DNA from: Azorinus chamasolen
Taxonomy: Eukaryota; Mollusca; Bivalvia; Cardiida; Solecurtidae
Assembly (NCBI GenBank): GCA_963576725.1
Contig: OY755242.1
Coordinates: 29,066,725-29,130,724 of the forward strand
Reading direction: 5' to 3'
DNA length: 64,000 bases
Part shown: piece by piece, positions 1 through 11,378 of the stretch
Layout of the letters: each line of letters starts with the position of its first letter
Position numbering within the stretch: the first letter of the stretch is position 1
Program-made: the position numbers and the translations under genes
Notes under the pieces: generated by a model
The model's database searches: none
The model's input: the letters and a program-made list of their open reading frames with translations, nothing else
What the model was told of the DNA's origin: nothing

Positions 1-310
1 GCAGTCTGCTGTAATTCTGAACATTTAAATTTCTGTTGAGAATGCAATAAGAATTTCATTCAATTTCCTAATGAGACACATCTTGATCCAAACTAAACCC
101 ATGGTATGCCAACAGATATAAGTAACATTTCCCCCCAAGCACAGTGATTACCTGTTGATAACCCCATTAACTTTTGTGCAGACAAAGGCTGCGTGTCAAC
201 TCTGTCACCTTACCCTTTAATGGGGATTTTTCATAGTGAAATGGTCTATCATTCAGTGTTGTGTCTTGGTCCAAATTTTAGGGTGATACTTAGTATTTGA
301 TGGCCCTTAA

Positions 311-500
311 CCCATGCCCTCATATTGACGCCTCTTAAAGTCACTTTTTGAAATCACTGTGATAAATAGAACATTAATTTTTGCTCCATAGGAACAAAAT
401 TTGCTCTGTTTATCACAATGGTTTCGAAACTACACAATTCTAAAACTTTCCTTTTCTCTAGTAAATGCTCCTTTTTGGTAGATTTATTCAAAGAAGTTGG
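311..500. mobile_element. TTAA-3 MITE, right end lost
   Basis: TTAA at 307-310, then CCCATGCCCTC. Core 'tttatcacaatggtttc' palindrome partly decayed. It lacks the terminal ATGGG. Confidence 0.8.
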
Positions 501-734
501 GAAAATGTGTCCCAGGCTCACCCAAGGCTCAGCACTGATTATTGTTTATTGGTACAGTCCGTTCAGTATTTTCTAGAGGATTTTGAATGACAGTGTTGAT
601 CCCGATCAAGGAGTTTCTCATATTCTGCTTCACAACAGTTGACTGGCTGAGATGGCAATTTTTAAAGTTGTAGCACCTCCAAGCTTTGATGTGAATTATA
701 TTTCAGTGGTTGTTTTAGTTGCAGGTATTGTTAC

Positions 735-939
735 ACCTTACAGCGCGGGACACAAGTCACTAATGTCCTTTGCAAACAGTGTAGACCCAGATGAGAGGGC
801 TCCTAGAGGAGCCCTCTCATCAGGGTCTGCACTGATTGTCATGTTACACTTTTCTTTAGCAAAAGCCCTACATATTCACCATAGGCTTGACCTGTTTAAA
901 ATTTGGAATAGTCCATTTGAAAACTCAGCGTTGTAAGGG
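735..939. mobile_element. TTAA-7 MITE
   Basis: ACCTTACAGCG to TTGTAAGGG plus TTAA (940-943). Core palindrome around 'gggctcctagaggagccc'. Confidence 0.8.
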
Positions 940-963
940 TTAATGATGGAATCAACTTGTATT

Positions 964-1040
964 TCGAGGGCTTGGTGCAAAACAATTGTAACTCCTTCAC
1001 AAAGTGAAGGAGTTACAATAGTCTTGCACCAAGCCCTCGA
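964..1040. repeat. Near-perfect 77-bp hairpin
   Basis: tcgagggcttggtgcaa pairs with ttgcaccaagccctcga, and gtaactccttcac with gtgaaggagttac. Loop of a few bases. Not matched elsewhere in the window. Confidence 0.9.
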
Positions 1041-1089
1041 TTTGCTAATCCCATATCAGAGGGGATCTGGATAAAGTAGTAGGCCTTAA

Positions 1090-1332
1090 CCCTTAACTTC
1101 ATATAAACGCTTTTTTCACACCTTTGCAAACAGAGAAGACCCAGATCAGATGGCTCATATAGGAGCCATCTGATCAGGTTCTGCTCGGTTTGCTTTTGAA
1201 ATAAAGTAGATCTAATTCTACAAATTCTTTCATGATAAAAAAAAGTCATGGTTGGTGTTGCCGTTATTAAATATCGGCTAAATGATATTCACAATGTCAT
1301 TGTTTCTTACTTGAATATTCATGGTGTAAAGA
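1090..1332. mobile_element. TTAA-2 MITE
   Basis: TTAA 1086-1089, CCCTTAACTTC. Core GGCTCATATAGGAGCC. The right part 'gaatattcatggtgtaaaga' has lost the terminal TTAA. Confidence 0.75.
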
Positions 1333-1419
1333 GATATTGTCAGGTCAGCAGGATAAAGGTGATGTGTCCCTTGGGTGTTTCCATTAACTAATGTATAGTT
1401 GTGTCGCAGTTGTTTTTAA

Positions 1420-1658
1420 CCCTTGAACTGCTAAAGGGTTTTCCTCTTTAATTCTTTGCACGTTAAGTAATTTTTCGTCTGCAGCATTAAGTTGTCTGCT
1501 TCAATTCATAAAATAAAATTTCTCTCAATTCTTTGCAAAAATATTGTCAGAGTGTCAAACAGTTTGGATCCTGATGAGAAACCGTATCATGCGCTGTCTC
1601 ATCTGGATCCAAACTGATAGCATTGGTAATCAGAGTTCTGCTGCTAGCATTCAAAGGG
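1420..1658. mobile_element. TTAA-6 MITE
   Basis: TTAA at both sides (1416-1419, 1659-1662), CCCTTGAACTG to TTCAAAGGG. Core 'cagtttggatcc' palindrome with a non-palindromic loop. Confidence 0.8.
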
Positions 1659-1662
1659 TTAA

Positions 1663-1877
1663 TGCACATTGGCTATTTTTAGATACATTCACTTTGAATA
1701 AATCTACCGAAAAGGAGCATTAACTAGAGAAAAGGAAAATTTCAGAATTTTGTAGTTTGAAACCATTATGATAAATAGAGCATTTGCTCCTATAGGAGCA
1801 AATACTCTATTTATCACAATGGTTTCAACAGGTGACATTTACAGAGGTGTCAAAATGTGTCAATATGAGGGAATGGG
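1663..1877. mobile_element. TTAA-3 MITE sharing a TTAA with TTAA-6
   Basis: Left end decayed directly after the TTAA of the previous element; right end ATGGG plus TTAA. Core GCTCCTATAGGAGC. Confidence 0.85.
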
Positions 1878-1903
1878 TTAACATGTCATTGGCAACTAGG
1901 TGA

Positions 1904-1945
1904 TAACCTTTGCAAACAGTTTAGATCCAGATAAGATGCCAAGGA
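1904..1945. repeat. MITE core fragment
   Basis: 'ctttgcaaacagtttagatcc' half-palindrome only. Confidence 0.5.
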
Positions 1946-2024
1946 AGTCAGAGCCTCATTAGTAATGCAAAATATCTGACATTGAAAATATGAGAAAGAT
2001 GAGTATTTTTGTTTTATCTCGTTC

Positions 2025-2253
2025 CTTTCCGTAATGGACATTTTTGTATCATTTGATCACCTCATGAATATTCATTAACTTTATTTTTATAAGGTGAACG
2101 TATTGTATCGAATTGTCGGCTTAGACAAAAAGGATCAGACCTATACAAGTTGTTAAGCAAACAGAGTAGACCCTGATCAAACGGCTCTAATAGGAGCCGT
2201 TTGATCTGGATGTACTCTGTAAAGGCGTAAGCAAGCGTTTATATGCGGAAAGG
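2025..2253. mobile_element. TTAA-1/2 MITE, eroded ends
   Basis: CCTTTCCGTAATGG to GCGGAAAGGAT. Core GGCTCTAATAGGAGCC. Confidence 0.7.
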
Positions 2254-2430
2254 ATAAAACAAATGTAAAGAATTGGAGACGGCTGTTACTGAATAATTGA
2301 AAAATTTTAAAAATATAAAACTGATTAAATCATGTCCTCTAACTTCAGATTCTAGACTTTGCAAGTTGCAAGTTGTTGTGTTTGACTTGGCTATGTACAG
2401 AACATAGAAAACAGGTTTTTCAGTGTTTAA

Positions 2431-2651
2431 CCCATTCCCACTTAAGCTATTTTTAGACCTAACCTCTTTGATTAAATCTACCAAAAAGGAGCATTGACTA
2501 GAGAAAAGGAAATTTTCAGAATTGTGTAGATTTGAAACCATTGTGATAAATAGAGCATTTGCTCCACAGGAGCAAATGCTCTATTTATCACAATGGTTTC
2601 ATAAAGTGACTTTTACAGAAGCGTCAAAAGGCGTCAATATGCGGGAATGGG
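2431..2651. mobile_element. TTAA-3 MITE, complete
   Basis: TTAA 2427-2430 and 2652-2655; CCCATTCCCAC to GGGAATGGG; core GCTCCACAGGAGC. Confidence 0.92.
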
Positions 2652-2677
2652 TTAACATGGTTTTTTAACAGGTTTTT

Positions 2678-4410
2678 TATACGCCCACCTAATAAAGGTG
2701 GTCGTATATTGGCGTGGCCCTGTCCGTCCGTTCGTTCGTTCGTTCGTGCGTGCGTTCGTTCGTTCGTTCGTTCGTCCGTCAACATTTTGTTTGTCCGCAG
2801 TTTTCTCGGAAAACTGTTTGACAGATATTAATAAAACTTCACACAAATGTTTAATGTATCAAGATCTGAAGCTGAGTTGATTCTGAGGTTCATTTGATTT
2901 TTCGTTTCAGAGTTATGGCCCTTGTCCTTAAAAAATGCAAAAAGTTTGTCCGCTGTTTTCTGGGAAAACTATATGAGAGATATTAATGGAACTTCACACA
3001 AATGTTTAATGCATCAAGATCTGAAGCTGAGTCTATTCTGAGGTTCATTTGATTTGTCGTTTCGGAGTTATGGGCCTTTTACTTAAAAAATAATGTAAAT
3101 ACATGCAAATAGTTTGTCCGCTGTTTTCTGGGAAAACTATTTGAGAGATATTAATGAAACTTCACACAAATGTTTAATGCATCAAGATCTGAAGCTGAGT
3201 TGATTCTGAGGATCATTTGATTTTTCGTTCCAGAGTTATGGCCCTTGTCCTTAAAAAATAATGCAAATACATGCAAATAGTTTGTCCACTGTTTTCTGGG
3301 AAAACTATTTGAGAGATATTAATGAAACTTCACACAAATGTTTAATGCATCATGATCTGAAGCTGAGTCGATTCTGAGATTCATTTGATTTTTCATTTCA
3401 GAGTTATGGCCTTTTCACTTAAAAAATAATGCAAATATATGCATATAGTTTGTCCACTGTTTTCTGGGAAAACTATTTGAGAGATATTAATGAAACTTCA
3501 CACAAATGTTTAATGCATCAAGATCTGAAGCTGGGTTGATTCTGAGGTTCATTTCATTTTTCCTTTCAGAGTTATGGCCCTTTTACTTAAAAATAATGCA
3601 AATATATGCAATAGTTTGTCCGCTGTTTTCTGGGAAAACTATTTGAGAGATATTAATGAAACTTCACACAAATGTTTAATGCATCAAGATCTGATGCTGA
3701 GTCGATTCTGAGCTTCATTTGATTTGTTGTTTCAGAGTTATGGCCCTTTTACTTAAAAAATAATGCAAATATATGCATATAGTTTGTCCGCTGTTTTCTG
3801 GGAAAACTGTTTGACAGATATTAATGAAACTTCACACACATGTTTAATGCATCAAGACCTGAAGCTAAGTTAATTCTGAGGTTCATTTGACTTGCCGTTT
3901 TAGAGTTATGGCCCTTGCACTTAAAAGAAATAATGCAAATATATGCAAATATATATGAGGATGGCCATAACTTTTTCATTTGAAATGATATTTACTTCAA
4001 TTTTTTTTTATATGGTTAAACCTTAATATGAATTTTCACATATATTGCGGGGTGTTTGGTAAGTCATTTCATTATAAAGTTATGGTCCTTGAACTTTGTG
4101 TGTTCGTTGATTTGTTTGTCAGTCAGCTTTTAGTTTGTCTGTTGTTTTCTGGGAAAACTACTAAAATGATATAAATGAAACTTAAAAGAAATGTTTTAAG
4201 CAACAAAATCTGAAGCTGAGTTTATTTTGAGTTTCATTCAGTTTTTATTTAATAAGATATTCACTTCATTTTTTATAAAAATAGTATCACCTTAATATGG
4301 AAATCAAGTTCTGAAGCACAGATTAGAAAATGTCAACACTTATAAGGCATGTTGAATCAGAGAAAGTTTGCAAGTGGGCGTATTATGTACCGTATGCGGT
4401 ACTCTTGTTT
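2678..4410 (+). mobile_element. Helentron-like element E, copy 1
   Basis: The 5' hairpin (atacgcccacct...aggtggtcgtat) follows a T run. Then come a GTTC/GTCC block (2722-2776) and about seven monomers of 166-170 bp, each with 'tgttttctgggaaaac' and 'gagttatggccctt'. The 3' subterminal GTGGGCGTAT is complementary to the 5' end. A 3' hairpin GTACCGTATGCGGTAC and the terminus CTCTTGTTT close it. Non-autonomous; the Helentron (HINE/pearl-type) assignment is inferred from the architecture. Confidence 0.85.
2722..2776 (+). repeat. GTTC/GTCC tetranucleotide block
   Basis: Short tandem tetramers just inside the 5' hairpin of E. Equivalent blocks occupy the same place in the other Helentron-like families. 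Confidence 0.9.
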
Positions 4411-4792
4411 AAACAGGTTTTTGCCCCAAGCACTGCCATGGTTTTGATTATAGGGTTTATTGTGGTCCCGACTGTCCTCTTGTTTTAATGGTTTATCTAT
4501 GTTTACACTGTTTGCAAGTTGTCCCATGCTTATGGCCATTTAAAGGATACTGTCCAAAATGAAGGTGTGCTTGTATACATGTATAGGCTACCTTGGCCTA
4601 GAGTAGTGATTATACTTCAGAGAGAGGGGTGTGTCCTCCCTTTGTTAATGTAATGCTAATCGTTTTATCATTTCTGTGTACAGTAAATGTCGAATTGATA
4701 CTTCCTATCTCCTGTCTCCATGTTGACATTTGGGAGATAGCTGAAGCCGAGGCAAATGTATGGGCAGCCTAGACTTCTTTTGGTATGGTGTA

Positions 4793-4915
4793 ACCCGTTA
4801 CTCCATAAATACACCTTTCTATGCCTTTGCAAACAGAGTAAACCCAGATTATATAGCTCCTGTAAGTCTGTTTGCTAAAAGCATAATGTAGACCTGATTC
4901 TTCAATTTTTGTAAG
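4793..4915. mobile_element. TTAA-2 MITE, left part
   Basis: 'taacccgttactccataaat' then a half core; broken after 'ttcttcaatttttg'. Confidence 0.6.
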
Positions 4916-4961
4916 GTCCAAGGCTTTCCTTATTAATATGTAACTCTACAAATTAAGTTAA

Positions 4962-5160
4962 CACATTCCTTCTTTTTAAGCATCAGTAAACAGGGTAGAC
5001 CCAGATCAGGTCTGCTCTGTTTGCTTATGGAATTTGATTGATCTGTTTCTAAAATGGCTACACTTTTCTACCTCCCATATTTCATTATAACTATTTTATC
5101 CATGAATATTCAGTAAGTATTGAAATTTGGAATAAATGTATATACAGAACAAGGAAAGTG
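4962..5160. mobile_element. TTAA-1 MITE with a deleted core centre
   Basis: CACATTCCTTC to AAGGAAAGTG, flanked by TTAA (4958-4961). The palindrome lacks its middle GGCTCC segment. Confidence 0.75.
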
Positions 5161-5300
5161 TTATTTAATTTTCATCGTGTAATTATTTCTGACAAATATT
5201 CATGATCCTGACTCTTGATTCGTCATCTCTCTTAAGAGATTATTTTAACTAGAAGTCAAAACTATGCATATATGGTAAAAGAAATCACTGGAGTTTTTAA

Positions 5301-5521
5301 CCCTTTCCTCCATAAATACGCTTTTCTACGCCTCTATAATAACCACTTCTTGAAACCATTGTGATAAATAGAGCATTTGCTCCTATAGGAAAAAATGCTC
5401 TGTTTATCACAATGGTTTCAAACTACAAAATTCTAAAATTTTACTTTCCTCTAGTAAATGCTCCTTTTGGGTAGATTCATTCAAAGAGGTTGGGTCTAAA
5501 AATAGCCTATGGAGGATAGGG
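5301..5521. mobile_element. TTAA-3 MITE, complete, first of a chain
   Basis: TTAA 5297-5300 and 5522-5525; CCCTTTCCTCC to GGATAGGG. One core arm carries 'aggaaaaaatgctc'. Confidence 0.92.
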
Positions 5522-5525
5522 TTAA

Positions 5526-5763
5526 CCCTGTACTTCTAATAAACATGTTTTCATGCATTTGCAAACAGTAGACCCAGATCATATGGCTCCTATAGGAGCC
5601 ATCTGATCAGTGTCTGCTCTGTTTGCTAATAGAATTGGATGGATCTGATTCTTTTTTTCTAAATGACTGCAATGTTCTGCCTTCCTTATTTCATTATAAC
5701 TATTTTGTCCGTGAATATTCAGTAGGTAATGAAATTTGAAGTAAATATAGAACAGGGAAAGGG
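5526..5763. mobile_element. TTAA-1 MITE, complete, second of a chain
   Basis: It shares TTAA 5522-5525 with the previous copy and ends at TTAA 5764-5767. Core GGCTCCTATAGGAGCC. Confidence 0.92.
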
Positions 5764-5767
5764 TTAA

Positions 5768-5876
5768 TCCTTTACCTGAAAGAGACACCTTTTGATGCCC
5801 ATGCAAACCATGACCTAGATGCGGACAGCTACTGGAGGAGTCGTCTGATCTGCATCTTCACTGTTTACTTATGGAA
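5768..5876. mobile_element. TTAA-1 MITE, left part, third of a chain
   Basis: It starts at the shared TTAA 5764-5767 and runs to 'tttacttatggaa', where a TA-B follows. Confidence 0.75.
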
Positions 5877-5878
5877 TA

Positions 5879-6083
5879 CAGTAGAATCCCTCTAATGCGA
5901 CCACTTAATAAATAAACATGGGTGTCTTTATAATCAGGTGGTTGCTTAATGCAGGACAAAAGTAATGCAGAAAGCTCCTCTAGGAGCTTTCTGCATTACT
6001 TTTGTCCTGCATTAAGCTACCACCTGCATCTAGCACCCAGAATTATACCTCTTTTAGGTGGTCGCATTAGCGGAACTTTACTG
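5879..6083. mobile_element. TA-B MITE, complete
   Basis: CAGTAGAATCCCTCTAATGC to its diverged complement, flanked by TA at 5877-5878 and 6084-6085. The palindromic core is centred on GCTCCTCTAGGAGC. Confidence 0.9.
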
Positions 6084-6090
6084 TAATATA

Positions 6091-6250
6091 CAGTAAAACT
6101 TGGATACTTCGAACTCACAAAGCTCAATTTCTTGATATTTCAAGATATTTCTTTGGTCACTAATATTTCCTTTTCTTGTTTATATACATTTTAAGGGTAT
6201 ATTTTGATGGATTGGCCCCATTTTTTTGTATCGAAATTAAATTTTCAGTC
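6091..6250. repeat. Half Tigger-like terminus
   Basis: CAGTAAAACTTGGATACTTC then AT-rich text; no right end. Confidence 0.5.
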
Positions 6251-6596
6251 TGTCCAGGAAAATTTTAGCTCATCTGTTATTCGAAGAAAAAAATATGAGC
6301 TATTGTCGTAATTATAACATATCATTTGTTCTGAACTAAATTGTATTGAGGATGATGGGAAAGATCACTTTCTTTCTTCTTTTGACATCATGCTTAATGA
6401 ATTCATTAAAAAAAACCACAAATATGTTGCCATTTTGCTGCAATGGGAATTGCCTGTGAAAATTTGCTTGCATATCCTGGTATATTTCCATGACGCTTTA
6501 AAACCGTTGACTGTGTCTCAAACTGTCAATCCTTCTCCAATAATCTGTTACTTGATAGATATTCATGTAGAAGTAAAGGACTTCAAGAATATTAAC

Positions 6597-6831
6597 CCTT
6601 CGCTTGCTGAATTTTGAAATACATTTCTCCTTCTTTACCCATGCCTTGTTGTATAATTACATATATCTTCACTGTGTACAAGTATTTCGCTGTGCAATCA
6701 CTGCTGTGGAGTGCACTGGTTGCACAATCAACTTGTAAGTAGTGCAGACCCTGATGAGACAGCAGGAGCTGTCTCATCTAGATCTTCACTATTTACAGGT
6801 AGGTATATTGACGTGAATAGCAAGCGAAGGG
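6597..6831. mobile_element. TTAA-4 MITE, complete
   Basis: CCCTTCGCTTGCT to AGCAAGCGAAGGG; TTAA 6593-6596 and 6832-6835. Core around 'gacagcaggagctgtc'. The left arm is much longer than the right. Confidence 0.93.
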
Positions 6832-6835
6832 TTAA

Positions 6836-7074
6836 CCCTTTCCCTGTTCAATACTCATGTAAAAAATAATGACATCATAAATCATTTATTCGCCAAATTT
6901 TTATAATAAAAACATTTCAATGAAATTTTGTTCTTTGACAAAAACTGTAGAATCATTTCTATAGCATGTCAATAGCAAACAGAGCAGACCCTAATCTGAT
7001 GGCTCCAATAGGAGTTGTCTAATCTGGGTCTAATCTGTTTGCAAATGCGTGAAAAAAGCATGGCGGGGCAAGGG
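6836..7074. mobile_element. TTAA-2 MITE chained to TTAA-4
   Basis: It shares TTAA 6832-6835. CCCTTTCCCTG to CAAGGG with a mutated right target (TTCA). Core GGCTCCAATAGGAG. Confidence 0.85.
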
Positions 7075-7121
7075 ATTCATGTGTGTGCTATGGACACGAT
7101 TCTGGTTTAATTCATATCTTG

Positions 7122-7139
7122 CCCCCCCCCCCCCCCCCC
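7122..7139 (+). repeat. Run of 18 C
   Basis: Uninterrupted homopolymer; its length is error-prone in any sequencing method. Confidence 0.95.
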
Positions 7140-7384
7140 TTTTCCAAAAAAAAATAAATAAAATTAAGGGTGGATACATATTAGAGTGAGGGAGTTTATT
7201 AGGAAAGCTACAGTATCCGAGTAGTGGAGATTACTGATTGGTTCAGACATTGAATATAATATGCACATCATAGTATAAAAATGGAGAAGTTTGTGAGCTA
7301 AGGTACGTAAAGACACAGGGAAAGATGGTAAGGATTTATTAGATATTGTCGGACAAGAAAAAGATAGAGAAGGACAACAGTTAA

Positions 7385-7636
7385 CCCATTCCCGCATATT
7401 GACGCCTTTTCACTCATTCCCACATATTGACGCCTTTTAACGCTTCTGTCAAAGTCACTTTGTGAAACCATTGTGATAAATAGAGCATTTGCTCCACAGG
7501 AGCAAATGCTCTATTTATCACAATGGTTTCAAAACTATACAATTCTGAAATTTCTTTTTTTCTTGTACGTGCTCCTTTTGGTAGATTTAATCAAAGAGGT
7601 TGGATATAAAAATAGCCTACCGTATGCGGGAATGGG
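7385..7636. mobile_element. TTAA-3 MITE with a duplicated left end
   Basis: TTAA 7381-7384. 'cattcccgcatattgacgcc' is repeated 31 bases on with one change. Right end ATGGG then TTTT. Confidence 0.88.
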
Positions 7637-7639
7637 TTT

Positions 7640-8082
7640 TAGTTGCCAAGGGAACTAGAAAGAGAAGAAAGCTTCAATATGAAAAGAATGCAATTTGAAC
7701 ATGAAGCCAGAGAAAAAGAGCTGATTTTAGAAATAGTAAAGGCAAAATTTTGAGCCAAGTATTAAAGTATCATCTGTTCAGATAATTAACAACATAAGTA
7801 TGCTCGACCTGTTTTCTTGCAGTTGCTGGACTGACCAGCTCAAAAACTGATAAGTCTTGCCAGGGGTGTAGCCATGGATGAGTTTGTTGCTAGGCAAGGG
7901 AGGTTGGTTCTGTCACAGAAATGTATACACGCTTTTCCAGCTATAAAATCATGCAGAGGGTGCAATTTGGTGATGGGTTATACATGTACTTTTATGGACT
8001 TTTACTATTTCTACATTTCAGGTAAACTAACACATATTGCAGGCAGAAAAAGAAAATTGGTGCTCAAACATAATCGAATTTG
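7640..8082. other. Single-copy-looking sequence, no gene seen
   Basis: Mixed AT-rich text without palindromes. Small open frames have no recognisable content. Confidence 0.4.
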
Positions 8083-8161
8083 ACAAGCAATAAAGACCCA
8101 GATCAACCACTGCAGTGGAATGTTGCATCTGACCAGGGTCTGCACTGTTTGCAACAATGTA

Positions 8162-8364
8162 CAGTAAAAACTCGATACTATGAAATCTAAAATACGTACC
8201 ATTATTGATCTTTAACACATGTGGAAGCTTAATGCTGGGTGAAAGTCATGCAAAAAGCTCCTCTAGGAGCTTTTTGTATGACTTTCACCCTGCATTAAGC
8301 AGTCACCTACCTCCAAAGACGTACTTCTTCATTAATACAATTTCGTAGTATCGAGTTTTTACTG
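8162..8364. mobile_element. TA-B MITE, complete
   Basis: CAGTAAAAACTCGATACTAT and its complement at the right, TA on both sides. Core GCTCCTCTAGGAGC within a long near-perfect palindrome. Confidence 0.9.
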
Positions 8365-8560
8365 TAGACCAAAATACTAACTAATAATGAAGAATGAAAA
8401 ATGGTAGAGATTCAAGCATAGCTCTGAAACTCTACCAGGTCTGGACAGTTTTGAGTGACCTTATTTCAAATAATGCTATTTTTATGATTATAACTAATTT
8501 TAGTAGAGAAGAGTTATGTAGAGGGAGAAATGGCACAAAAGCATTGCAAATAATCTTTAA

Positions 8561-8803
8561 ACTCTTTCCTCCATGAATATCCATGAAAGAAATAATGATA
8601 TCATGAATATTGATTAGATACATTTGTTATAATAGTACTTTGACACAGGATTTTTTGGCCATGGCAGAAACTGTAGAATCATATCTATATTATATCATAA
8701 GCAAAACAGAGCAGATCCTGATCAGACGGCTCCTGTAGGAGCCGTTTGATCTGGTTCTACTCTGTTTGCAAGGTGATGGAAGGCGTATGTATGGAGTAAA
8801 GGG
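8561..8803. mobile_element. TTAA-2 MITE, nearly complete
   Basis: TTAA 8557-8560; CTCTTTCCTCC to GTAAAGGG; core GGCTCCTGTAGGAGCC. Confidence 0.88.
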
Positions 8804-8984
8804 TAAATCAGGTTCTATATTTCAGGATTTAGACAATACATCAATTTGCAATGTCGAAGTGCCGTCTTTACTGGATTTATTTATTAGCTACTGCTTTATA
8901 TTATACTTGAAATGCTTGTAACTTTTCTTTAGTTAACTTGTAGATTTGTTTTCCTTTGGCAAAAAAAGAAAAACCATCATAGAA

Positions 8985-9100
8985 TATTCAGCAGTGAATC
9001 TTCAAATGGACTATTCCATAATTTAAACAGTTTGAGCTTACCGTTGTTGGGTTTTTTTCAAAGAAAAGTCTTCACTGTCTGCAAATCAGAGTTTTTGACC
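8985..9100. mobile_element. TTAA-7 fragment
   Basis: 'cttcaaatggactattccat', 'tcaaagaaaagt', 'cactgtctgcaaa', as in the left part of TTAA-7. Confidence 0.6.
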
Positions 9101-9359
9101 AGTCAGTCCATCTGTCAGTCATTCCTTCCATGTATGATAATACATGGTTGCTCAAATAGCGATTTTATTTCTTGACCAATTGATCTCAAATTTGTTTCAA
9201 GAATTGTCATGAATCAAGGCTTGGATGAGTTTGATTTTCAGAGAAATCTATCCTGAGGAACCACTTTCTTGTTCTCTGACAATGTGGTATGTGAGCTTGC
9301 TCACTAAAGCTCTTTAATATTGTAGCTTGTGGATAGCCTACTTACTCTTAGCATCACAA

Positions 9360-9432
9360 ACTTTGGCAAATAGTGCTGACACTGATCAAAGTGCCCCAGA
9401 AGGAGCCGTTTGATTACGATCTGAACTATTTG
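9360..9432. repeat. Solo palindromic core
   Basis: 'ggcaaatagtgctgacactg' to 'gatctgaactatttgcc' with no terminal parts. Confidence 0.65.
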
Positions 9433-9454
9433 CCACTATATCGGTCTAATTTAA

Positions 9455-9699
9455 CCCTTTACTCCATGGATATTCATGTAAGAAATAATGGTGTCATGAA
9501 TATTAATTAATAAGATTAATAGTTAAAAACAACACCTGAACATATGAATTTTTGACCATGACAGAAACTGTAGGATCATATCTATATTATATCATAAGCA
9601 AACAGAGCAGACACTGATCAGACGGCTCCTATAAGAGCCGTCTGATCTGGGTCGACTCTGTTTGCAAAGGCGTAGAAAATTGTAATTATGGAGTACAGG
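9455..9699. mobile_element. TTAA-2 MITE, complete
   Basis: TTAA 9451-9454 and 9700-9703; CCCTTTACTCC to GGAGTACAGG; core GGCTCCTATAAGAGCC. Confidence 0.92.
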
Positions 9700-9840
9700 T
9701 TAAAGGTATGAAAGTAATGCCAAATTGACTTATTCTACTTTAAAAACTGATAGAGCGGTGAGTTTTGGGCGTCTGAATATATTTTAGCAAATTGGGTAGA
9801 TAAGACACCAAAAGTATATGCAAAACATGATAAAGCTTAA

Positions 9841-10056
9841 CCCTTTACCTGTTGCATATTCATGTAATAAATATACTAAAAGTCTTATGATATCTTAAAT
9901 ATTTATTAGCCAAATTTTCATAATAGCATATGTACACAGGATGTTTTGGTATTTGTAAAAACTGTATAGTCCTGTAAAGCCCGATCTATTATAATATCAT
10001 AATTATGCAAGCAGACATTGCAAAGACGAAAAAAAGAATGTATATGAGGGAAAGGC
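9841..10056. mobile_element. TTAA-2 MITE with its core deleted
   Basis: TTAA 9837-9840; CCCTTTACCTG to GGGAAAGG; only 'gcaagcagacattgc' is left of the hairpin. Confidence 0.75.
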
Positions 10057-10097
10057 TTGTAAAATGTCTTCAGTAGAGAGAAGTACCATATGCTTTA

Positions 10098-10202
10098 ACC
10101 TTTTGAATGTTGAAATTGAGTGAAAGCATTTGCAAATAATGTTGACCCGGATAATAGGATGCCTTGGGGAACCCACTGATCAGGGTATGCACTGTGTGCC
10201 AT
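10098..10202. mobile_element. TTAA-7-like fragment
   Basis: 'ttaaccttttgaatgttgaa', then 'gcaaataatgttgacccg' and 'gatcagggtatgcactgtg'. Confidence 0.55.
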
Positions 10203-10226
10203 CCAAAATCCTCTGAATGAATTAAC

Positions 10227-10467
10227 CCTTTCGCTCATGTAAACGTGTTTTCACGCACTTGCAAACAGAGTAGACCCAGATCAGACGGCTCCTAAAGGAG
10301 CCGTCTGATCAGGATCTGCTCTATTTGCTAATAGAATGTGATAGATCTGTTTCTTTACTTTTTAAAATGGCTGCAATGTATCACCTTCTGTATTTCATTA
10401 TAACTGTTTTGTCCATGAATATTCAATAGGTAATGAAATTTGTAATAAACATAGAACAGGGAAAGGG
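10227..10467. mobile_element. TTAA-1 MITE, complete
   Basis: TTAA 10223-10226 and 10468-10471; CCCTTTCGCTC to GGGAAAGGG; core GGCTCCTAAAGGAGCC. Confidence 0.93.
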
Positions 10468-10519
10468 TTAAACAATGATTGGACATTCCACTTTGAACAT
10501 TCAACATTGAAAGGGTTAA

Positions 10520-10755
10520 CCGTTACCCTCATATAAACTCTTCTTCATGCCTTTGCAAACAGTAGACCCAGATCAATTTGCTCCTGTAGAAGCAGTCTGA
10601 TCAAGGTCTGCTTTGTTTGCTTATGAAATTATAATAAATTTGACCAGTACAATACCAAAAAATCTAGTGTACATTATGCCTATATAAAAATTCAGCTAAT
10701 AAATATACATGATGTTATTATGTCTTATATAAATGTCCAACATATATTGAAAGAG
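10520..10755. mobile_element. TTAA-2 MITE
   Basis: TTAA 10516-10519 and 10756-10759; CCGTTACCCTC to TTGAAAGAG; core decayed. Confidence 0.8.
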
Positions 10756-10759
10756 TTAA

Positions 10760-11289
10760 CTTGTGATATGCAGCACAAAGCACTAACTAACGATAGCACA
10801 CAAATAACTAGCAATTACACAAAAGTTTAATTAATATTTTGTCCTTCATTTCCAGTTTGTCAAGCTACCATCGAAAGTATTGAAGTTTCTACTTATGCTG
10901 GTAGTAACTCAAGCAATTACATGATTAATTCAGTTTTGTGTGGATCTTAGGTGGACAGTCAGCGACTGTATTTCTGTATGTAAGTTTGTTATATGTGTTA
11001 ACAGAACATTTTTCATGCCACACCTGTAACTCTTTAAAGCCAATGGCACAAAGCAATCTTGACCATTGTAGCTTTCTGAATTGATCATGTAAATCAATTG
11101 TTTGTGTTTGACGTAGATCACTTGGAATATACACTTGCATTATGTTACAGTCCAGTCAACTCATGGTAAATGCTATTTTAAAAGGATTCATAATGAGATA
11201 TCAGTTTGCATAATTTATTTAGAGTTAATATCATTGTGAAAATCAGAGCTACAGATAACGATGCATACTCAAATAAAATCGACATTTCT
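10760..11289. other. No feature recognised
   Basis: AT-rich text, no palindrome or coding signal. 'tttatttccag' style acceptor-like strings occur without an exon. Confidence 0.4.
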
Positions 11290-11378
11290 CCACCAAACCC
11301 TATGTTATGACCACTCTTTAGAATCGTCTCGAAGAGATGATTCTAAAGAGTGGTCACAACATAGGGTTTGGTGGAGAA
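11290..11378. mobile_element. O-family hairpin, near-perfect 89 bp
   Basis: ctccaccaaaccctatgtta pairs with its complement at 11359-11378 around 'cgtctcgaagagat'. Flanks match part of 49000-49090, so it is the centre of a larger MITE. Confidence 0.85.

Noticed and set aside
652..936. 94-codon frame, plus strand
   Set aside because: It runs through a TTAA-7 MITE and its palindrome; no splice context or protein similarity seen.
2670..4425. 'aacaggttttt' on both sides of E copy 1 as a target duplication
   Set aside because: Other insertions of this class show no such duplication; the match is short and A/T-rich, so chance is likely.
7122..7139. 18-C run as a G-quadruplex
   Set aside because: A plain homopolymer with uncertain length; no flanking G tracts that suggest regulation.
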